Below, piece by piece: positions 43,475-52,529 of a stretch of DNA of 64,000 nt; position 1 is the stretch's first letter, and every line of letters begins with the position of its first letter. Made by a program: the position numbers and the translations under genes. The notes under the pieces are model-generated. The model saw nothing but the letters and a program-made list of their open reading frames with translations, searched no databases and was not told the origin of the DNA. Origin of the DNA: Clostridiales bacterium (GTDB taxonomy: Bacteria; Bacillota; Clostridia; Christensenellales; Aristaeellaceae); assembly GCA_015056205.1 (NCBI GenBank), contig SVGS01000008.1, positions 62,001-126,000 of the forward strand, written 5' to 3'.

Positions 43475-43840
43475 ATGAACGATCTTGATCTGATCCGCCA
43501 GCTTGCCGTCAGGCTCTATGAAAAAAAAGCAGAGGATATCACCGCCCTGAACGTCGGGCATCTGACTGTCCTCTGCGAAAAAATGCTGATCGCTTCCGGC
43601 CGCTCTGCCGCGCAGGTCAGCTCCCTGTGCGACGCGGTGGATGAATTCATGAACGAAAACGGAGTACCCCTCCGCCGGTCGGAAGGCCTTCGGGAAGCCC
43701 GCTGGGCCGTCCTGGATTACGGTTTTCTGATCGTCCACCTTTTCCACCGGGATGACCGGGCTTTCTATGATCTGGAACGGCTGTGGACCGACGGGGAAAA
43801 CCGGATCGATCTGCCGTTTGATCAGACGGTGCAGGATTAA
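43475..43840 (+). CDS. rsfS: Ribosomal silencing factor RsfS
   Basis: This 121-residue protein binds L14 and keeps 50S and 30S subunits apart when nutrients are short. Family features are ITALNVGHLTVLCEKMLIASG and EGLREARWAVLDYGFLIVHLF. The ATG at 43475 has AAAGGA 9 bases upstream. It follows the nadD-yqeK fusion by 87 bases. Its TAA stop overlaps the stop of the convergent coaBC gene. Confidence 0.93.
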   Translation: MNDLDLIRQLAVRLYEKKAEDITALNVGHLTVLCEKMLIASGRSAAQVSSLCDAVDEFMNENGVPLRRSEGLREARWAVLDYGFLIVHLFHRDDRAFYDLERLWTDGENRIDLPFDQTVQD

Positions 43841-45081
43841 TCCCCGGCCCCCTCATTCGCTTTGTCCTCGGGGGCTGGGTTCGTGGATCTCAGCATCTGA
43901 ACCCGATCCAGAATCCGCTGCGCCATCTCCGTTTTCTGCTGCAGCGGCAGTTCTTCCCGGCCGCCCCGCCAGATCAGCGTGGCAATATTGGTGTCGGTAT
44001 TAAAGCCGGCTCCCGGCCGGGTCACGTCGTTGGCCACAATCAGATCGAGGTTCTTTTTCTCCAGTTTCTTCTCGGCGTTTTCTTCCAGCTGATTGGTTTC
44101 CGCCGCAAAGCCCACCAGAATCTGGCCGGGCTTTTTCAGTTTGCCGACCTCCGCCGCCACGTCCGGGTTTTCAACCAGCACCAGGGTAATCTCCCGCTGA
44201 CGCTGCTTTTTCATCTTGGTATCGAAGCGGTTCTGAAAGCGGTAATCCGCCACCGCGGCGGTTTGTATCACCACGTCGTGAGCCGGAGCCTGCGCCGTCA
44301 TCGCGTCTCTCAGATTGATCGCGGATTCCACCGGAATGCAGGTAACGCCTTCCGGCAGCGGCTGGGTCACGGCGCCGTAAACCAGCGTGACCTCCGCCCC
44401 CCGCTCTCTGGCAGCCCTGGCGATGGCGATGCCCATCTTTCCGCTCGAATCATTGGTCATAAAACGCACGGGATCCAGCCTCTCGCGCGTGGCGCCGGCG
44501 GTCACCAGTACCCGGAGCCCCCGGTAATCCTGTCCCTGCGTAAAATAGGCCTCGATCGCCGCGACGATTTCCGCCGGTTCGCTCATTCTGCCGGCGCCGG
44601 TATCCCCGCAGGCCAGCATCCCCGTCCCGGGCCCGATCACCCGTACGCCTCGCTGAATCAGCCGTTTCATGTTTTCCTGTGTGGCTTCCGCGGTCCACAT
44701 GCCGGTATTCATGGCCGGAGCCACAAAGACCGGCGCCTTGGTCGCCAGCAGCGTGGTGGACAGCATATCATCCGCGATCCCACAGGCCATTTTGGCCAGA
44801 ATATTCGCCGTGGCCGGCGCAACCAGAAACAGATCCGCCAGCTGAGCCAGCGCGACATGCTCCACCTGCCAGTTTTCCGGAGTTTGAAACGTATCGCTGA
44901 CCACCTGATTCTTTGACAGGGTCTGGAATGTGAGCGGCGCGACAAATTCCGTGGCGTTCCGGGTCATAATGACATGAACATCCGCCCCTGAACGGCGCAA
45001 ACGGGAGACAATCTCCGCGCTTTTATACGCCGCGATGCCTCCCGTAACGCCCAGTACAATCTTTTTCCCTTCAAGGTTCAT
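43837..45081 (-). CDS. coaBC: Bifunctional phosphopantothenoylcysteine decarboxylase/phosphopantothenate-cysteine ligase
   Basis: This 414-residue protein carries out two steps of CoA synthesis. The N-terminal flavoprotein CoaC (about 1-185) has [14 protein letters not shown], the MNTGMW substrate motif and a [15 protein letters not shown] substrate-clamp segment with the catalytic Cys. The C-terminal CoaB (about 186-400) has [15 protein letters not shown] and a later KMKKQ region. It is the last gene of the yicC operon; GAGGAG at the end of rpoZ is its ribosome site. The final CoA step is encoded by the CoaE fusion at 2.5 kb. Confidence 0.95.
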   Translation of the reverse strand: MNLEGKKIVLGVTGGIAAYKSAEIVSRLRRSGADVHVIMTRNATEFVAPLTFQTLSKNQVVSDTFQTPENWQVEHVALAQLADLFLVAPATANILAKMACGIADDMLSTTLLATKAPVFVAPAMNTGMWTAEATQENMKRLIQRGVRVIGPGTGMLACGDTGAGRMSEPAEIVAAIEAYFTQGQDYRGLRVLVTAGATRERLDPVRFMTNDSSGKMGIAIARAARERGAEVTLVYGAVTQPLPEGVTCIPVESAINLRDAMTAQAPAHDVVIQTAAVADYRFQNRFDTKMKKQRQREITLVLVENPDVAAEVGKLKKPGQILVGFAAETNQLEENAEKKLEKKNLDLIVANDVTRPGAGFNTDTNIATLIWRGGREELPLQQKTEMAQRILDRVQMLRSTNPAPEDKANEGAGD

Positions 45082-45087
45082 GGCCGG

Positions 45088-45303
45088 TTACTCCTCTTCC
45101 TCCTCCGGAGGATTATCGTAGGTCAGGAACCCGCGGTTAATCTCTTCCACCGCGATCTTCAGGGGCTTCATCCCCTCCGCGTCGATCATCGGCATGGCGC
45201 CGTTGACAATCTCCCGCCCGCGCTTGCTGGCTTCCACCACCAGGGTGTAACGGCTTTCAGCATGCTCCAGCAGCTCCAGAACGCTCGGATCAACAATTGA
45301 CAT
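45088..45303 (-). CDS. rpoZ: DNA-directed RNA polymerase omega subunit
   Basis: This 71-residue protein has the omega pattern: SRYTLVVEASKRGREI and a central KPLKIAVEEI, with an acidic tail (PPEEEEE). It helps assemble RNA polymerase. It lies between gmk and coaBC, the standard order in Bacillota. Confidence 0.92.
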   Translation of the reverse strand: MSIVDPSVLELLEHAESRYTLVVEASKRGREIVNGAMPMIDAEGMKPLKIAVEEINRGFLTYDNPPEEEEE

Positions 45304-45321
45304 TTTTTCTGTACCCCTTTC

Positions 45322-45924
45322 TTATTCTTCAACCACCGGGAAATACCGGACTGAATTCTGCTTTTCCGCCCGCACGATGGCCATCAACTGTTCAAAAGCC
45401 AGCTCCAGGTTGTCGTTTACCACCAGATAGCGGTACCGGCCCATCTGTTCGATCTCTCCCCGCGCGTTTCGCAGCCGCCGGGAAATCTCCTCTTCCTTTT
45501 CCGTGTTGCGGGTGTGCAGCCGCACCTTCAGCTCATGATAGCTGGGAGGCAGAATGAAGACGCTGACACAGCTGGGTTCCTTCTCCATCACGGCCCGGGC
45601 TCCCTGGGGATCGATATCCAGCAGAACGTTCTGGCCCTGCGCCATCCGCGCGTAGACCTCGCTCTTCAGGGTGCCGTACCGGTGTCCGTGAACCGTGGCA
45701 TGCTCGATAAAAGCACCCTCCCCGAGCAGTTTATCATATTCTTCCTCGGAAATAAAGTGATAATGCACATCTTCGATCTCGTTATCCCGTTTCCGCCGCG
45801 TGGTTACGCTGACAGAAAAGCAAAAGCTGGGATCCTGCTCCAGCAGCCGGCTGACCAGCGTCCCTTTTCCCGCGCCCGAAGGGCCTGAGATCACAAGGAG
45901 CATGCCCTTTCTGGTTTCCTTCAT
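45322..45924 (-). CDS. gmk: Guanylate kinase
   Basis: This 200-residue enzyme phosphorylates GMP to GDP. The P-loop is [11 protein letters not shown] near residue 14; [13 protein letters not shown] and the later [13 protein letters not shown] are conserved GMP-binding and catalytic segments. It overlaps remA by 4 bases. Confidence 0.96.
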   Translation of the reverse strand: MKETRKGMLLVISGPSGAGKGTLVSRLLEQDPSFCFSVSVTTRRKRDNEIEDVHYHFISEEEYDKLLGEGAFIEHATVHGHRYGTLKSEVYARMAQGQNVLLDIDPQGARAVMEKEPSCVSVFILPPSYHELKVRLHTRNTEKEEEISRRLRNARGEIEQMGRYRYLVVNDNLELAFEQLMAIVRAEKQNSVRYFPVVEE

Positions 45925-46181
45925 CCTTCCGGAGCCTCCGTTTCTTTCCGTTCGTCTATTCTCGCCGTCACCGTTTCCGGCAGCAGCGGGGACAGGATGA
46001 TATGATCCGAATCCGTCACCAGAACCGCCCGGGTCCGGTGCCCGCAGGTGGCGTCAATCACGCGTCCGCTGTCCCTGGCGTCCTGAATCATTCGCTTGAT
46101 AGGCGCCGCGTCCGGCGAAACGATCGCCACCACCCGCGGAATTGAAACCATGTTCCCGTATCCAACATTCACCAGCCGCAT
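45921..46181 (-). CDS. remA: RemA-like extracellular matrix regulatory protein (DUF370)
   Basis: This 86-residue protein matches RemA: opening [20 protein letters not shown], then [20 protein letters not shown] and [18 protein letters not shown]. In Bacillus RemA is a DNA-binding activator of biofilm matrix genes. The position between yicC and gmk is the conserved one. Its end overlaps gmk by 4 bases. Confidence 0.93.
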   Translation of the reverse strand: MRLVNVGYGNMVSIPRVVAIVSPDAAPIKRMIQDARDSGRVIDATCGHRTRAVLVTDSDHIILSPLLPETVTARIDERKETEAPEG

Positions 46182-46185
46182 TGTT

Positions 46186-47058
46186 TTACTCCACGTTCTG
46201 AATCTGTTCGCGCATCTTCTCGATCTCGCTCTTCATGGACACCACCCGCTGCGTAATGAAAAGATCGGAGGCCTTGGAACCGATGGTATTGGTCTCCCGG
46301 TTCATCTCCTGAATCAGAAAATCCATCTTTTTCCCGATCTCGCCTTCCGCTCCCAGGTAGCTCTCCATCTGCTCCAGATGGCTTTCCAGCCTGGACAGCT
46401 CTTCGTCGATTGCGCACCGATCCGCCATCAGAGCGACTTCCTGCGCCAGCCGCTGGGGATCAACCCCTTCTGCGGAAAGCGCCCGCAGCCTGGTCTGAAG
46501 CCTGTCCCGGTAATCCGTCACCACTCCAGGAGCCCGCTCGGCCACCTCCGCCCGCAGGCAGCGAATCATCTCCAGATGGCTTCGCAGATCCTCCCGCAGG
46601 TTGGCCCCTTCCTTTTCCCGCATCCGGACCAGCTGGGCGGCGGCGGCGGAAAGCGCTTCCGCGCAGAGGGCGGAAAGGAGTTCCTGATCCATCTCCCGTT
46701 CCGTCAGCACGGTGACGCCTTCCATCTCCATAAGCCGGGATACCGTCATATCATTGGGAATGCCGGCCGCCTCCGCGATGGACGCGGCGGCTTCCGCGTA
46801 TCCCCGGGCCAGCGCCAGGTCCGTCGTGACGGCGGCGGAGGATTCCGCCGTATTCTTCACCGTCAGATAGACCTCCGTATGTCCGCGCCGGATCGCGGCG
46901 GATACGCCCTCCCGGATTACCGGCTCCAGAAAGGTGAGCGTTCTGGGAAGCCGAAGGGCAAGATCCAGAAAACGGTGGTTCACCGTCTTCAGATCAACGG
47001 TAACCTCCCATCCGTCCCGTTTAACGGAACCGGTCCCGCATCCTGTCATACTTCTCAT
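46186..47058 (-). CDS. YicC/YloC-family endoribonuclease
   Basis: This 290-residue protein has the family opening [10 protein letters not shown] and [15 protein letters not shown], and the C-terminal region [21 protein letters not shown]. coli YicC is an endoribonuclease acting on a small RNA. The ATG at 47058 has GGAGG 8 bases upstream; a longer in-frame start covers the promoter and is not used. It is the first gene of a five-gene operon to coaBC. Confidence 0.93.
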   Translation of the reverse strand: MRSMTGCGTGSVKRDGWEVTVDLKTVNHRFLDLALRLPRTLTFLEPVIREGVSAAIRRGHTEVYLTVKNTAESSAAVTTDLALARGYAEAAASIAEAAGIPNDMTVSRLMEMEGVTVLTEREMDQELLSALCAEALSAAAAQLVRMREKEGANLREDLRSHLEMIRCLRAEVAERAPGVVTDYRDRLQTRLRALSAEGVDPQRLAQEVALMADRCAIDEELSRLESHLEQMESYLGAEGEIGKKMDFLIQEMNRETNTIGSKASDLFITQRVVSMKSEIEKMREQIQNVE

Positions 47059-47086
47059 GCATTCGTCCTCCCCGTAAAGCAGGGAA

Positions 47087-47115
47087 ATTATATCATTCGG
47101 GGAATGAAAACGCAA
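47087..47115 (-). promoter_or_regulatory. Promoter of the yicC-remA-gmk-rpoZ-coaBC operon
   Basis: Reading leftward: TTGCGT (47115-47110), 17 bp, TATAAT (47092-47087). Confidence 0.8.
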
Positions 47116-47166
47116 TAACGCAATCCGGATCGCGGGAAAAAGAACCTTTCTTTTCCCGGGTCTTCA

Positions 47167-47175
47167 TGTTATAAT
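47167..47175 (+). promoter_or_regulatory. Extended -10 promoter of pfkA
   Basis: TGT-TATAAT (47167-47175) is a full extended -10; the -35 position (TTTCTT) is weak, as expected for this class. Confidence 0.7.
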
Positions 47176-47215
47176 TGAGACACAGAAGCGAAAACAGGAG
47201 AGAGGAGTTCTGCCC

Positions 47216-48286
47216 ATGAAAAGAAGAATCGGTATTTTAACCAGCGGAGGAGACTGCCCCGGCCTGAACGCCGCCATTCGCGGTGTGGCCCGTGCCGCTT
47301 ATGAAATGTTTGACGCGGAAATCGTCGGAATTCATGACGGATACCGCGGTCTGATTGAAGGGGATTATTCCGAAATGTCCCGCAGCCAGTTTTCCGGTAT
47401 TCTGACGCTGGGCGGCACCATTCTCGGAACAAACCGCACCCCCTTCCGGGATATGCGGAAAATCGGCGATGACAATGTGGACAAAGTCGCCGCCATGAAA
47501 AAGACCTATAAGGATCTGAAGCTGGACTGCCTGGTCACCCTGGGCGGCAACGGCACCCATAAGACCGCGAACCTCCTCAGCGAGGAAGGGCTCAATGTCA
47601 TCGGTCTTCCGAAAACCATCGATAACGATCTGTACGGGACGGACTTTACCTTCGGTTTCCATACCGCCAACGATATCGCGACGGATGTCATTGACCGGAT
47701 CCATACCACCGCCGCCAGCCACGGCCGTGTCATGGCCATTGAAATCATGGGCAATAAAGCCGGCTGGCTGACCCTGTATTCCGGCGTCGCCGGCGGGGCG
47801 GACGTGATTCTGATCCCGGAAATCCCCTACAGCATCGAGAAAGTGGCCGAGGTCGTTCAGCGCCGGGCGGAAAACAACAAGGGCTTCACGATCATCGCCG
47901 TCGCCGAGGGCGCCATGGATAAGGAAGAATCCCGCATGAAGAAGAAAGACCGTGAGCTGAAGCGGGCCACGGAGCACTTCTCCTCCAGTGCTTATGTGGC
48001 GCAGCGCCTGCAGCAGGAGGTCGGCGTGGAAGCGCGCAGCGTGGTTCCGGGGCATATTCAGCGGGGCGGTACCCCCAGCGCTTATGACCGCGTGCTGTCC
48101 ACCGAGTTCGGCGTCCACGCGGCTGAGCTGATCCGGGACGGCATCTTCGGCGTCTCCGTCGCCCTGAAAGGCAACGAGATTTCCCATAATCCGCTGAAGG
48201 ATGTGGCCGGCATTCCCAAGCCCGTCCCCGTGGATCATCATATGGTGCAGACCGCCCGCCGCATCGGCATCTCCTTCGGTGACTGA
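47216..48286 (+). CDS. pfkA: 6-phosphofructokinase, phosphoryl donor uncertain
   Basis: This 356-residue enzyme phosphorylates fructose-6-phosphate. It has GILTSGGDCPGLNAAIRG at the start and PKTIDND (132-138), with Asp136 the likely catalytic base. The donor site mixes signals. ATP-type enzymes carry Gly at both positions known as 104 and 124, and PPi-type enzymes carry Asp and Lys. Here the first is GGNG (Gly113, with Asn112 in place of the usual Asp), and the second is Lys133. This Gly/Lys mixture occurs in a separate subgroup in which both ATP and PPi users are known, so the donor needs testing. GAGAGGAG lies before the ATG. Confidence 0.9.
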   Translation: MKRRIGILTSGGDCPGLNAAIRGVARAAYEMFDAEIVGIHDGYRGLIEGDYSEMSRSQFSGILTLGGTILGTNRTPFRDMRKIGDDNVDKVAAMKKTYKDLKLDCLVTLGGNGTHKTANLLSEEGLNVIGLPKTIDNDLYGTDFTFGFHTANDIATDVIDRIHTTAASHGRVMAIEIMGNKAGWLTLYSGVAGGADVILIPEIPYSIEKVAEVVQRRAENNKGFTIIAVAEGAMDKEESRMKKKDRELKRATEHFSSSAYVAQRLQQEVGVEARSVVPGHIQRGGTPSAYDRVLSTEFGVHAAELIRDGIFGVSVALKGNEISHNPLKDVAGIPKPVPVDHHMVQTARRIGISFGD

Positions 48287-48305
48287 TCCCCGGCGAAAAA
48301 ATGAT

Positions 48306-48330
48306 CCCCCGGCGTTTTGCCGGGGGTTTT
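48306..48330. terminator. Terminator of pfkA, likely bidirectional
   Basis: CCCCCGGC (48306-48313) and GCCGGGGG (48319-48326) form a stem with loop GTTTT and are followed by TTTT. On the minus strand a T run follows after four bases, so it may also end the nfnA-to-ArsC-like unit. Confidence 0.88.
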
Positions 48331-48349
48331 CATATACTTCTGCACCGGT

Positions 48350-48688
48350 TTATTTCCAGGTTTCCCATATATCGGGCTGATATCCCAGCGTCACCTGGTT
48401 TCCGTTCCGCACCAGCGGCGTTTTCATCAGCCAGGGGGCTTCCTGAATGGCGGGAATCAGCAGCTCCGCCCGGTCATAATAGCAGGCCGGATGTTCCCGC
48501 ACCCGCTTATCCTCCCGGTCGATCAGATTTTCCGTTCCGATTCCCGTCAGAAAGAGGCGGATTTCCCGCTCTCCCAGCCGGTGCTTCTTCAGATCCATCG
48601 TCTGAAAGGGAATGCGCCGCTCCTTGAAATAGCGTTCCGCTTTCTGTACGTCAAAGTTCTTCTTTCCGTAGTAAATCTGAATATTCAT
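48350..48688 (-). CDS. ArsC/Spx-family thioredoxin-fold protein lacking the catalytic cysteine
   Basis: This 112-residue protein matches the ArsC/Spx/YffB family: IYYGKKNFDVQKAERYFKERRI at the start, KTPLVRNGNQVTLGY at the end. The usual catalytic cysteine after the first strand is absent (YYGKKNF where relatives have a Cys), so it should not be an arsenate reductase. The only cysteine is in ACYYD. It overlaps dnaI by 4 bases at the 3' end of the nfnA-nfnB-dnaD-dnaI group. A regulatory, Spx-like role is possible but unproven. Confidence 0.8.
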   Translation of the reverse strand: MNIQIYYGKKNFDVQKAERYFKERRIPFQTMDLKKHRLGEREIRLFLTGIGTENLIDREDKRVREHPACYYDRAELLIPAIQEAPWLMKTPLVRNGNQVTLGYQPDIWETWK

Positions 48689-49656
48689 GCGTTCGTCCTC
48701 ATCTGGCGCAGGTCCTTCCCCTTCAGGATAATGATCCGGCTGCGGGTGGAATCCATCATTCGGGAAGCGATCCGCTCCGTGTAACGGGCTCTGAATTCCT
48801 CCGTCGACAGATTGGTGGAGATCACCGTGGATCTTCCCAGCTCCTGCCGCCGGTTAATGATCAGGAACAGCTGTTCCACCGTCACATTCTGCATCAGCGG
48901 CTCGCTTCCCAGATCATCGATCATCAGAATCGCCGGCCTGATCAGCTCCTCCGGCTCGCTCTGATTGGCCGCGTAGCTTGCCCGTGCGGTCTGGAACATT
49001 TGATAGGCGCTGACCATCAGCACGTCCTTTCCCCGCTCGCAGAGCCTCCTGGTCATGGAACGCATCAGAAAGGTTTTTCCAAGCCCGGACGGACCGGTCA
49101 GCAGCATGTCCCGGGTGGTCTCCGGCCAGGCGTCCGCCCATCCTTCGCAGATTTCCCGGGCCCGCTGCATCAGTTCCCGCTGTGAGCGTTTTTCTCCGGG
49201 CGCGCGCTGATCGGAAAAAAGAGAAAGATCAAAGTGCTCGAAGGTTTCCCGGTCGTTGACGCCCAGCCCGTTCTGCGTCTGCATCTTCCGCTGACGGGCT
49301 TCTTTCATGCAGCTGCACATTTCCCGTACGGGTTCCCCCGTATATCCGGTATCCCGGCACAGCGGACAGCGGTAAACCGGTTCCAGATAGTTTTCAGGCA
49401 GGCCTGCTTCTTTCAGTTTCCGGTGGATTTGTTCCGACAGACTCCGCATTTTTTCCGGCAGGTTTTCCTCCTGGGTCTGATGGTTCAGAATCTGGCGGAG
49501 CGTGCCGAAAACCAGCTGCTCCCGTTCCCGGACCAGGGCGTAAATCTCCGGATATTTTTCCGCGATTTCCCGCTTCCGGCTTTCCTCGATGCGCTCGTTT
49601 TCCGCCCGGCGCTGCGCGTATTCCTGCTCCAGCTCCGCCCGTATCTCCTCACGCAT
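48685..49656 (-). CDS. dnaI: Helicase loader, DnaI/DnaC type AAA+ ATPase
   Basis: This 323-residue protein should load the replicative helicase. A helical N-terminal part (about 1-85) leads to a zinc-finger-like CPLCRDTGY...CSC segment (about 96-116), then the AAA+ domain with Walker A TGPSGLGKTFL and Walker B ILMIDDLGSEP. The C-terminus has STNLSTEEFRARYTERIASRMM with the likely sensor arginines. It overlaps dnaD by 8 bases, so the DnaD-DnaI primosome pair is made together. Confidence 0.9.
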   Translation of the reverse strand: MREEIRAELEQEYAQRRAENERIEESRKREIAEKYPEIYALVREREQLVFGTLRQILNHQTQEENLPEKMRSLSEQIHRKLKEAGLPENYLEPVYRCPLCRDTGYTGEPVREMCSCMKEARQRKMQTQNGLGVNDRETFEHFDLSLFSDQRAPGEKRSQRELMQRAREICEGWADAWPETTRDMLLTGPSGLGKTFLMRSMTRRLCERGKDVLMVSAYQMFQTARASYAANQSEPEELIRPAILMIDDLGSEPLMQNVTVEQLFLIINRRQELGRSTVISTNLSTEEFRARYTERIASRMMDSTRSRIIILKGKDLRQMRTNA

Positions 49657-51121
49657 CTTCGTTCATGCCTCCGTCCGTCTCGAACATCCGTTCCATTGCC
49701 TCTTCTTCCATTCCGCTGTAATCCCGCTGCGCGTACTGCTGTGCGGATACATTCTGCCGGGCCGGGTTTCCCTGGCGGCCGCCTCCGGCAGCATGGTCCC
49801 GTTCCGCCTCTTCCGGCGTCCGGATGCCCTTTTCCTGATAGCTTTTCAGCAGCCGGTCCAGATAATCGGCCGGTTTCCGGGCGGTGGCGGCATACTCCGC
49901 CGCCTTCAGGATCAGCTCCCGGCTCATGCCCCATTCCCCGGTCCAGCGGGTCAGATAAGCTCTCGGAATCCGTGCCTCCTCCGCGCCGTCCGCTCCCCAT
50001 TTCTTCAGCAGTTCCTTCTGGAGAGCCGTCTGCTGATGGAAGGCGTCCAGATGCTGCTGGATCTCCTCCCGGGTATTCAGTCCCCGTTTTTTCCAGGCTT
50101 TCAGCAGTTCCAGGAGATCCTCCGGAGATCTTCCGGCTCCCCGGCATTCCCGGGCCGCCAGAATCAGAATCTCCTGATCGTACAGGCTCAGCATTTCATC
50201 GTACAGCTTCAGCGTTCCCTCATTGACGGATCCCCGGCCCATCGCCCGGAAAACCTCCCGCAGGCCTTTTCGCCGGTCCTCGGAATGCCGCACCTGCTCC
50301 GCCTGTACGGTCTGCCCGCCGGCGGACTGGTTCCGGATCCCGTCCAGAATGGCGTCCAGATATCCCATGCTTGGATCCCCGCCGGCGGTCTGCTTCACCG
50401 CTTCCTCCACAGCCGCCGCCGTAAAATGCCATTCTCGGATCCATTTGGAATACATGGCGACCTGAGCTTCCGAAGGCGCGTAATGCCTTCCGAGCTTCCG
50501 CAGCACCCGGCGGGTTCCGTCGTACATTTCCCGGTCCCGGGCCAGAAAATCCTCCGCGGCCTCCATGGTACGGACGTTTTCCTGTGCCATCTGGGTGGCC
50601 GTCCGGTCCGCTTCTTTAAAGTTGAATTGTTTTCCCCGGATGGAAACCATGTGCTTCAGCAGCATGATGATCACTTCCGTCGGAAGCTTCAGCTCCTCAT
50701 GCCAGTCGAAGCAGGTCACCAGCTCGCTGCCGTGCAGTCTTCTTTCGTTGTCAAAAGCTTCATAGATCGCGTTGGAAAACGCCTCAAACTCGGGATCATC
50801 ATCGTTTTCTTCGCCGGCCATCATCTGCTGCACGGGGCTCAGGAAGCGCCAGGTAGGCGGATCGTCGCTGATCCGGCGAACGACCCTCCGCCGCTCCCAG
50901 TAGCGGAAGGCGCTCAGAATATCTTCCCGGGGCATCCGCAGCGCCCCGGCCATTTCATCCAGATCCGTTTCTCCCTCCGGGTGATAGCATTTCATCAGTC
51001 CGTAGAGATATACCTTGACAAAGTCCCCCCGCGCGCCGGGAAGCAGATCCACGATAAACTGATTGGTCACCGGGGTAACGTCAAACATCGCGTATCGGTC
51101 ATCAAATCCAAAGGCTGCCAT
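49649..51121 (-). CDS. DnaD-domain primosome protein with several DnaB_2 repeats
   Basis: This 490-residue protein is a replication-initiation factor of the DnaD/DnaB family. The N-terminal winged-helix part (about 1-100) includes FVKVYLYGLMKCYHP. At least three, probably four, copies of the C-terminal DnaB_2-type helical domain follow, near 115-190, 215-270, 295-365 and 390-440, each with a pattern such as SPEDLLELLKAWKKRGLNTREE. Bacillus DnaD has one such domain and DnaB two. The ATG at 51121 has GGGGGG 5 bases upstream; the longer frame enters nfnB and is not used. It precedes dnaI. Confidence 0.85.
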   Translation of the reverse strand: MAAFGFDDRYAMFDVTPVTNQFIVDLLPGARGDFVKVYLYGLMKCYHPEGETDLDEMAGALRMPREDILSAFRYWERRRVVRRISDDPPTWRFLSPVQQMMAGEENDDDPEFEAFSNAIYEAFDNERRLHGSELVTCFDWHEELKLPTEVIIMLLKHMVSIRGKQFNFKEADRTATQMAQENVRTMEAAEDFLARDREMYDGTRRVLRKLGRHYAPSEAQVAMYSKWIREWHFTAAAVEEAVKQTAGGDPSMGYLDAILDGIRNQSAGGQTVQAEQVRHSEDRRKGLREVFRAMGRGSVNEGTLKLYDEMLSLYDQEILILAARECRGAGRSPEDLLELLKAWKKRGLNTREEIQQHLDAFHQQTALQKELLKKWGADGAEEARIPRAYLTRWTGEWGMSRELILKAAEYAATARKPADYLDRLLKSYQEKGIRTPEEAERDHAAGGGRQGNPARQNVSAQQYAQRDYSGMEEEAMERMFETDGGMNEDA

Positions 51122-51147
51122 TTTATCCCCCCGATGAACTTCCGGCT

Positions 51148-52527
51148 TTACGGATGATCCGCCAGAATGGCCGCGGCGGCTTTCTTGCCCGCGCCCATGG
51201 CCAGAATGACCGTTGCCGCGCCGGTCACGGCGTCGCCGCCGGCATACACGTTCTTTTTCCCGGTTCTTCCGTTCTCGTCCGCCTGGATTCCGCCCCATTT
51301 TTCGGTGGGCAGATCCGGCGTGGTCTTCTTGATCAGCGGATTCGGGCTGTTTCCGATGGCGACAATCACCGTCTCCACCGGCAGCTCATATTCGCTTCCG
51401 GCTACAGGAACAGGCCTTCTCCTGCCCCGCTCGTCCGGCTCTCCGAGCTCCATCCGGATGCAGCTCATGGATTTCACGAAGCCGTTCTCATCTCCCAGAA
51501 TGGCCGTCGGAGCCGTCAGCATGCGGAACTCGATTCCCTCTTCCCGGGCGTGATGAACCTCTTCCTTCCGGGCCGGCATTTCCGCCTCGCTCCGGCGGTA
51601 TACGATGCTGACCTCCGCCCCGAGCCGCTTGGCGCATCGGGCCGCGTCCATCGCCACGTTTCCGCCGCCGATAACCGCCACCCGGCTTCCGATCTTGATC
51701 GGCGTGTCATGTTCCGGGAAGGTATACGCTTTCATCAGGTTCAGCCGGGTCAGGAACTCATTGGCGGAATAGACGCCGCAGAGGCTTTCTCCCGGAATCT
51801 TCTGGAAATTGGGCAGCCCGGCGCCGCTGCCGATGAAGACCGCTTCATATCCGTCCGCCAGCAGCTCATCCACGGTGAAGGCTTTTCCGGCTACCGCGTT
51901 GGTGATGATTTCCACGCCCATATCCCGCAGCGTATCGATTTCCCGGCGGACCAGGGCTTTCGGAAGACGGAATTCCGGAATGCCGTATACCAGCACGCCG
52001 CCCGCGGTATGCAGCGCTTCATAGATGGTCACCTGCCATCCGGCCTTGGCCAGCTCACCCGCGCAGGTCAGCCCCGCGGGACCGCTGCCGATCACCGCGG
52101 CTTTCCGTCCGGTATCCGCCGGCTTCGCCTGTCCGGCGCTGCCGGAGGCCATGGCCGCATCCGCGGCAAAACGTTCCAGCCGGCCGATTCCCACCGGCTC
52201 CCCCTTGATGCCCCGTACGCATTTGCTTTCGCACTGGGTTTCCTGGGGGCACACGCGGCCGCAGATCGCGGGCAGCGCGTTCTGGGTTCGAATGATTCCG
52301 TAAGCCTTTTCCGCGTCTCCGGTTTTCAGCGCTTCAATGAAATCCGGGATCGGTACATTGACCGGGCAGCCGGTAACACAGGGCGCGTTTTTGCAGTGCA
52401 GGCAGCGGGCGGCCTCCTCCATGGCGATTTCCTTGGTATATCCCAGCGCTACTTCCTGAAAATTTCCCGCCCGAACCTGAGGATCCTGTTCCGGCATCGG
52501 GTGTTTGGTCATGCTCATGTTCGCCAT
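51148..52527 (-). CDS. nfnB: NfnB-type NADPH oxidoreductase subunit (glutamate synthase small-subunit family)
   Basis: This 459-residue flavoprotein resembles GltD. It carries two 4Fe-4S sites in the N-terminal region (CLHCKNAPCVTGCPV and CGRVCPQETQCESKCV), an FAD site VIGSGPAGLTCAG and an NADPH site VIGGGNVAMDAARCAKRLG. Because it sits 2 bases after an FAD/2Fe-2S subunit gene and no large glutamate synthase gene is near, the pair is most likely NfnAB, which couples NADH and reduced ferredoxin to make NADPH by electron bifurcation. The ATG at 52527 has GGGGAGG 10 bases upstream. Confidence 0.88.
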   Translation of the reverse strand: MANMSMTKHPMPEQDPQVRAGNFQEVALGYTKEIAMEEAARCLHCKNAPCVTGCPVNVPIPDFIEALKTGDAEKAYGIIRTQNALPAICGRVCPQETQCESKCVRGIKGEPVGIGRLERFAADAAMASGSAGQAKPADTGRKAAVIGSGPAGLTCAGELAKAGWQVTIYEALHTAGGVLVYGIPEFRLPKALVRREIDTLRDMGVEIITNAVAGKAFTVDELLADGYEAVFIGSGAGLPNFQKIPGESLCGVYSANEFLTRLNLMKAYTFPEHDTPIKIGSRVAVIGGGNVAMDAARCAKRLGAEVSIVYRRSEAEMPARKEEVHHAREEGIEFRMLTAPTAILGDENGFVKSMSCIRMELGEPDERGRRRPVPVAGSEYELPVETVIVAIGNSPNPLIKKTTPDLPTEKWGGIQADENGRTGKKNVYAGGDAVTGAATVILAMGAGKKAAAAILADHP

Positions 52528-52529
52528 CT

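Noticed and set aside
51122..51298. A 59-residue N-terminal extension of the DnaD-family protein
   Set aside because: The extension overlaps nfnB, is Arg/Gly-rich low complexity, and the ATG at 51121 has a good ribosome site and matches the family start.
51148..52527. NfnB called as the small subunit of glutamate synthase
   Set aside because: The family is the same, but it sits next to an NfnA-type subunit and no large glutamate synthase gene is nearby, so NfnAB is the better reading.
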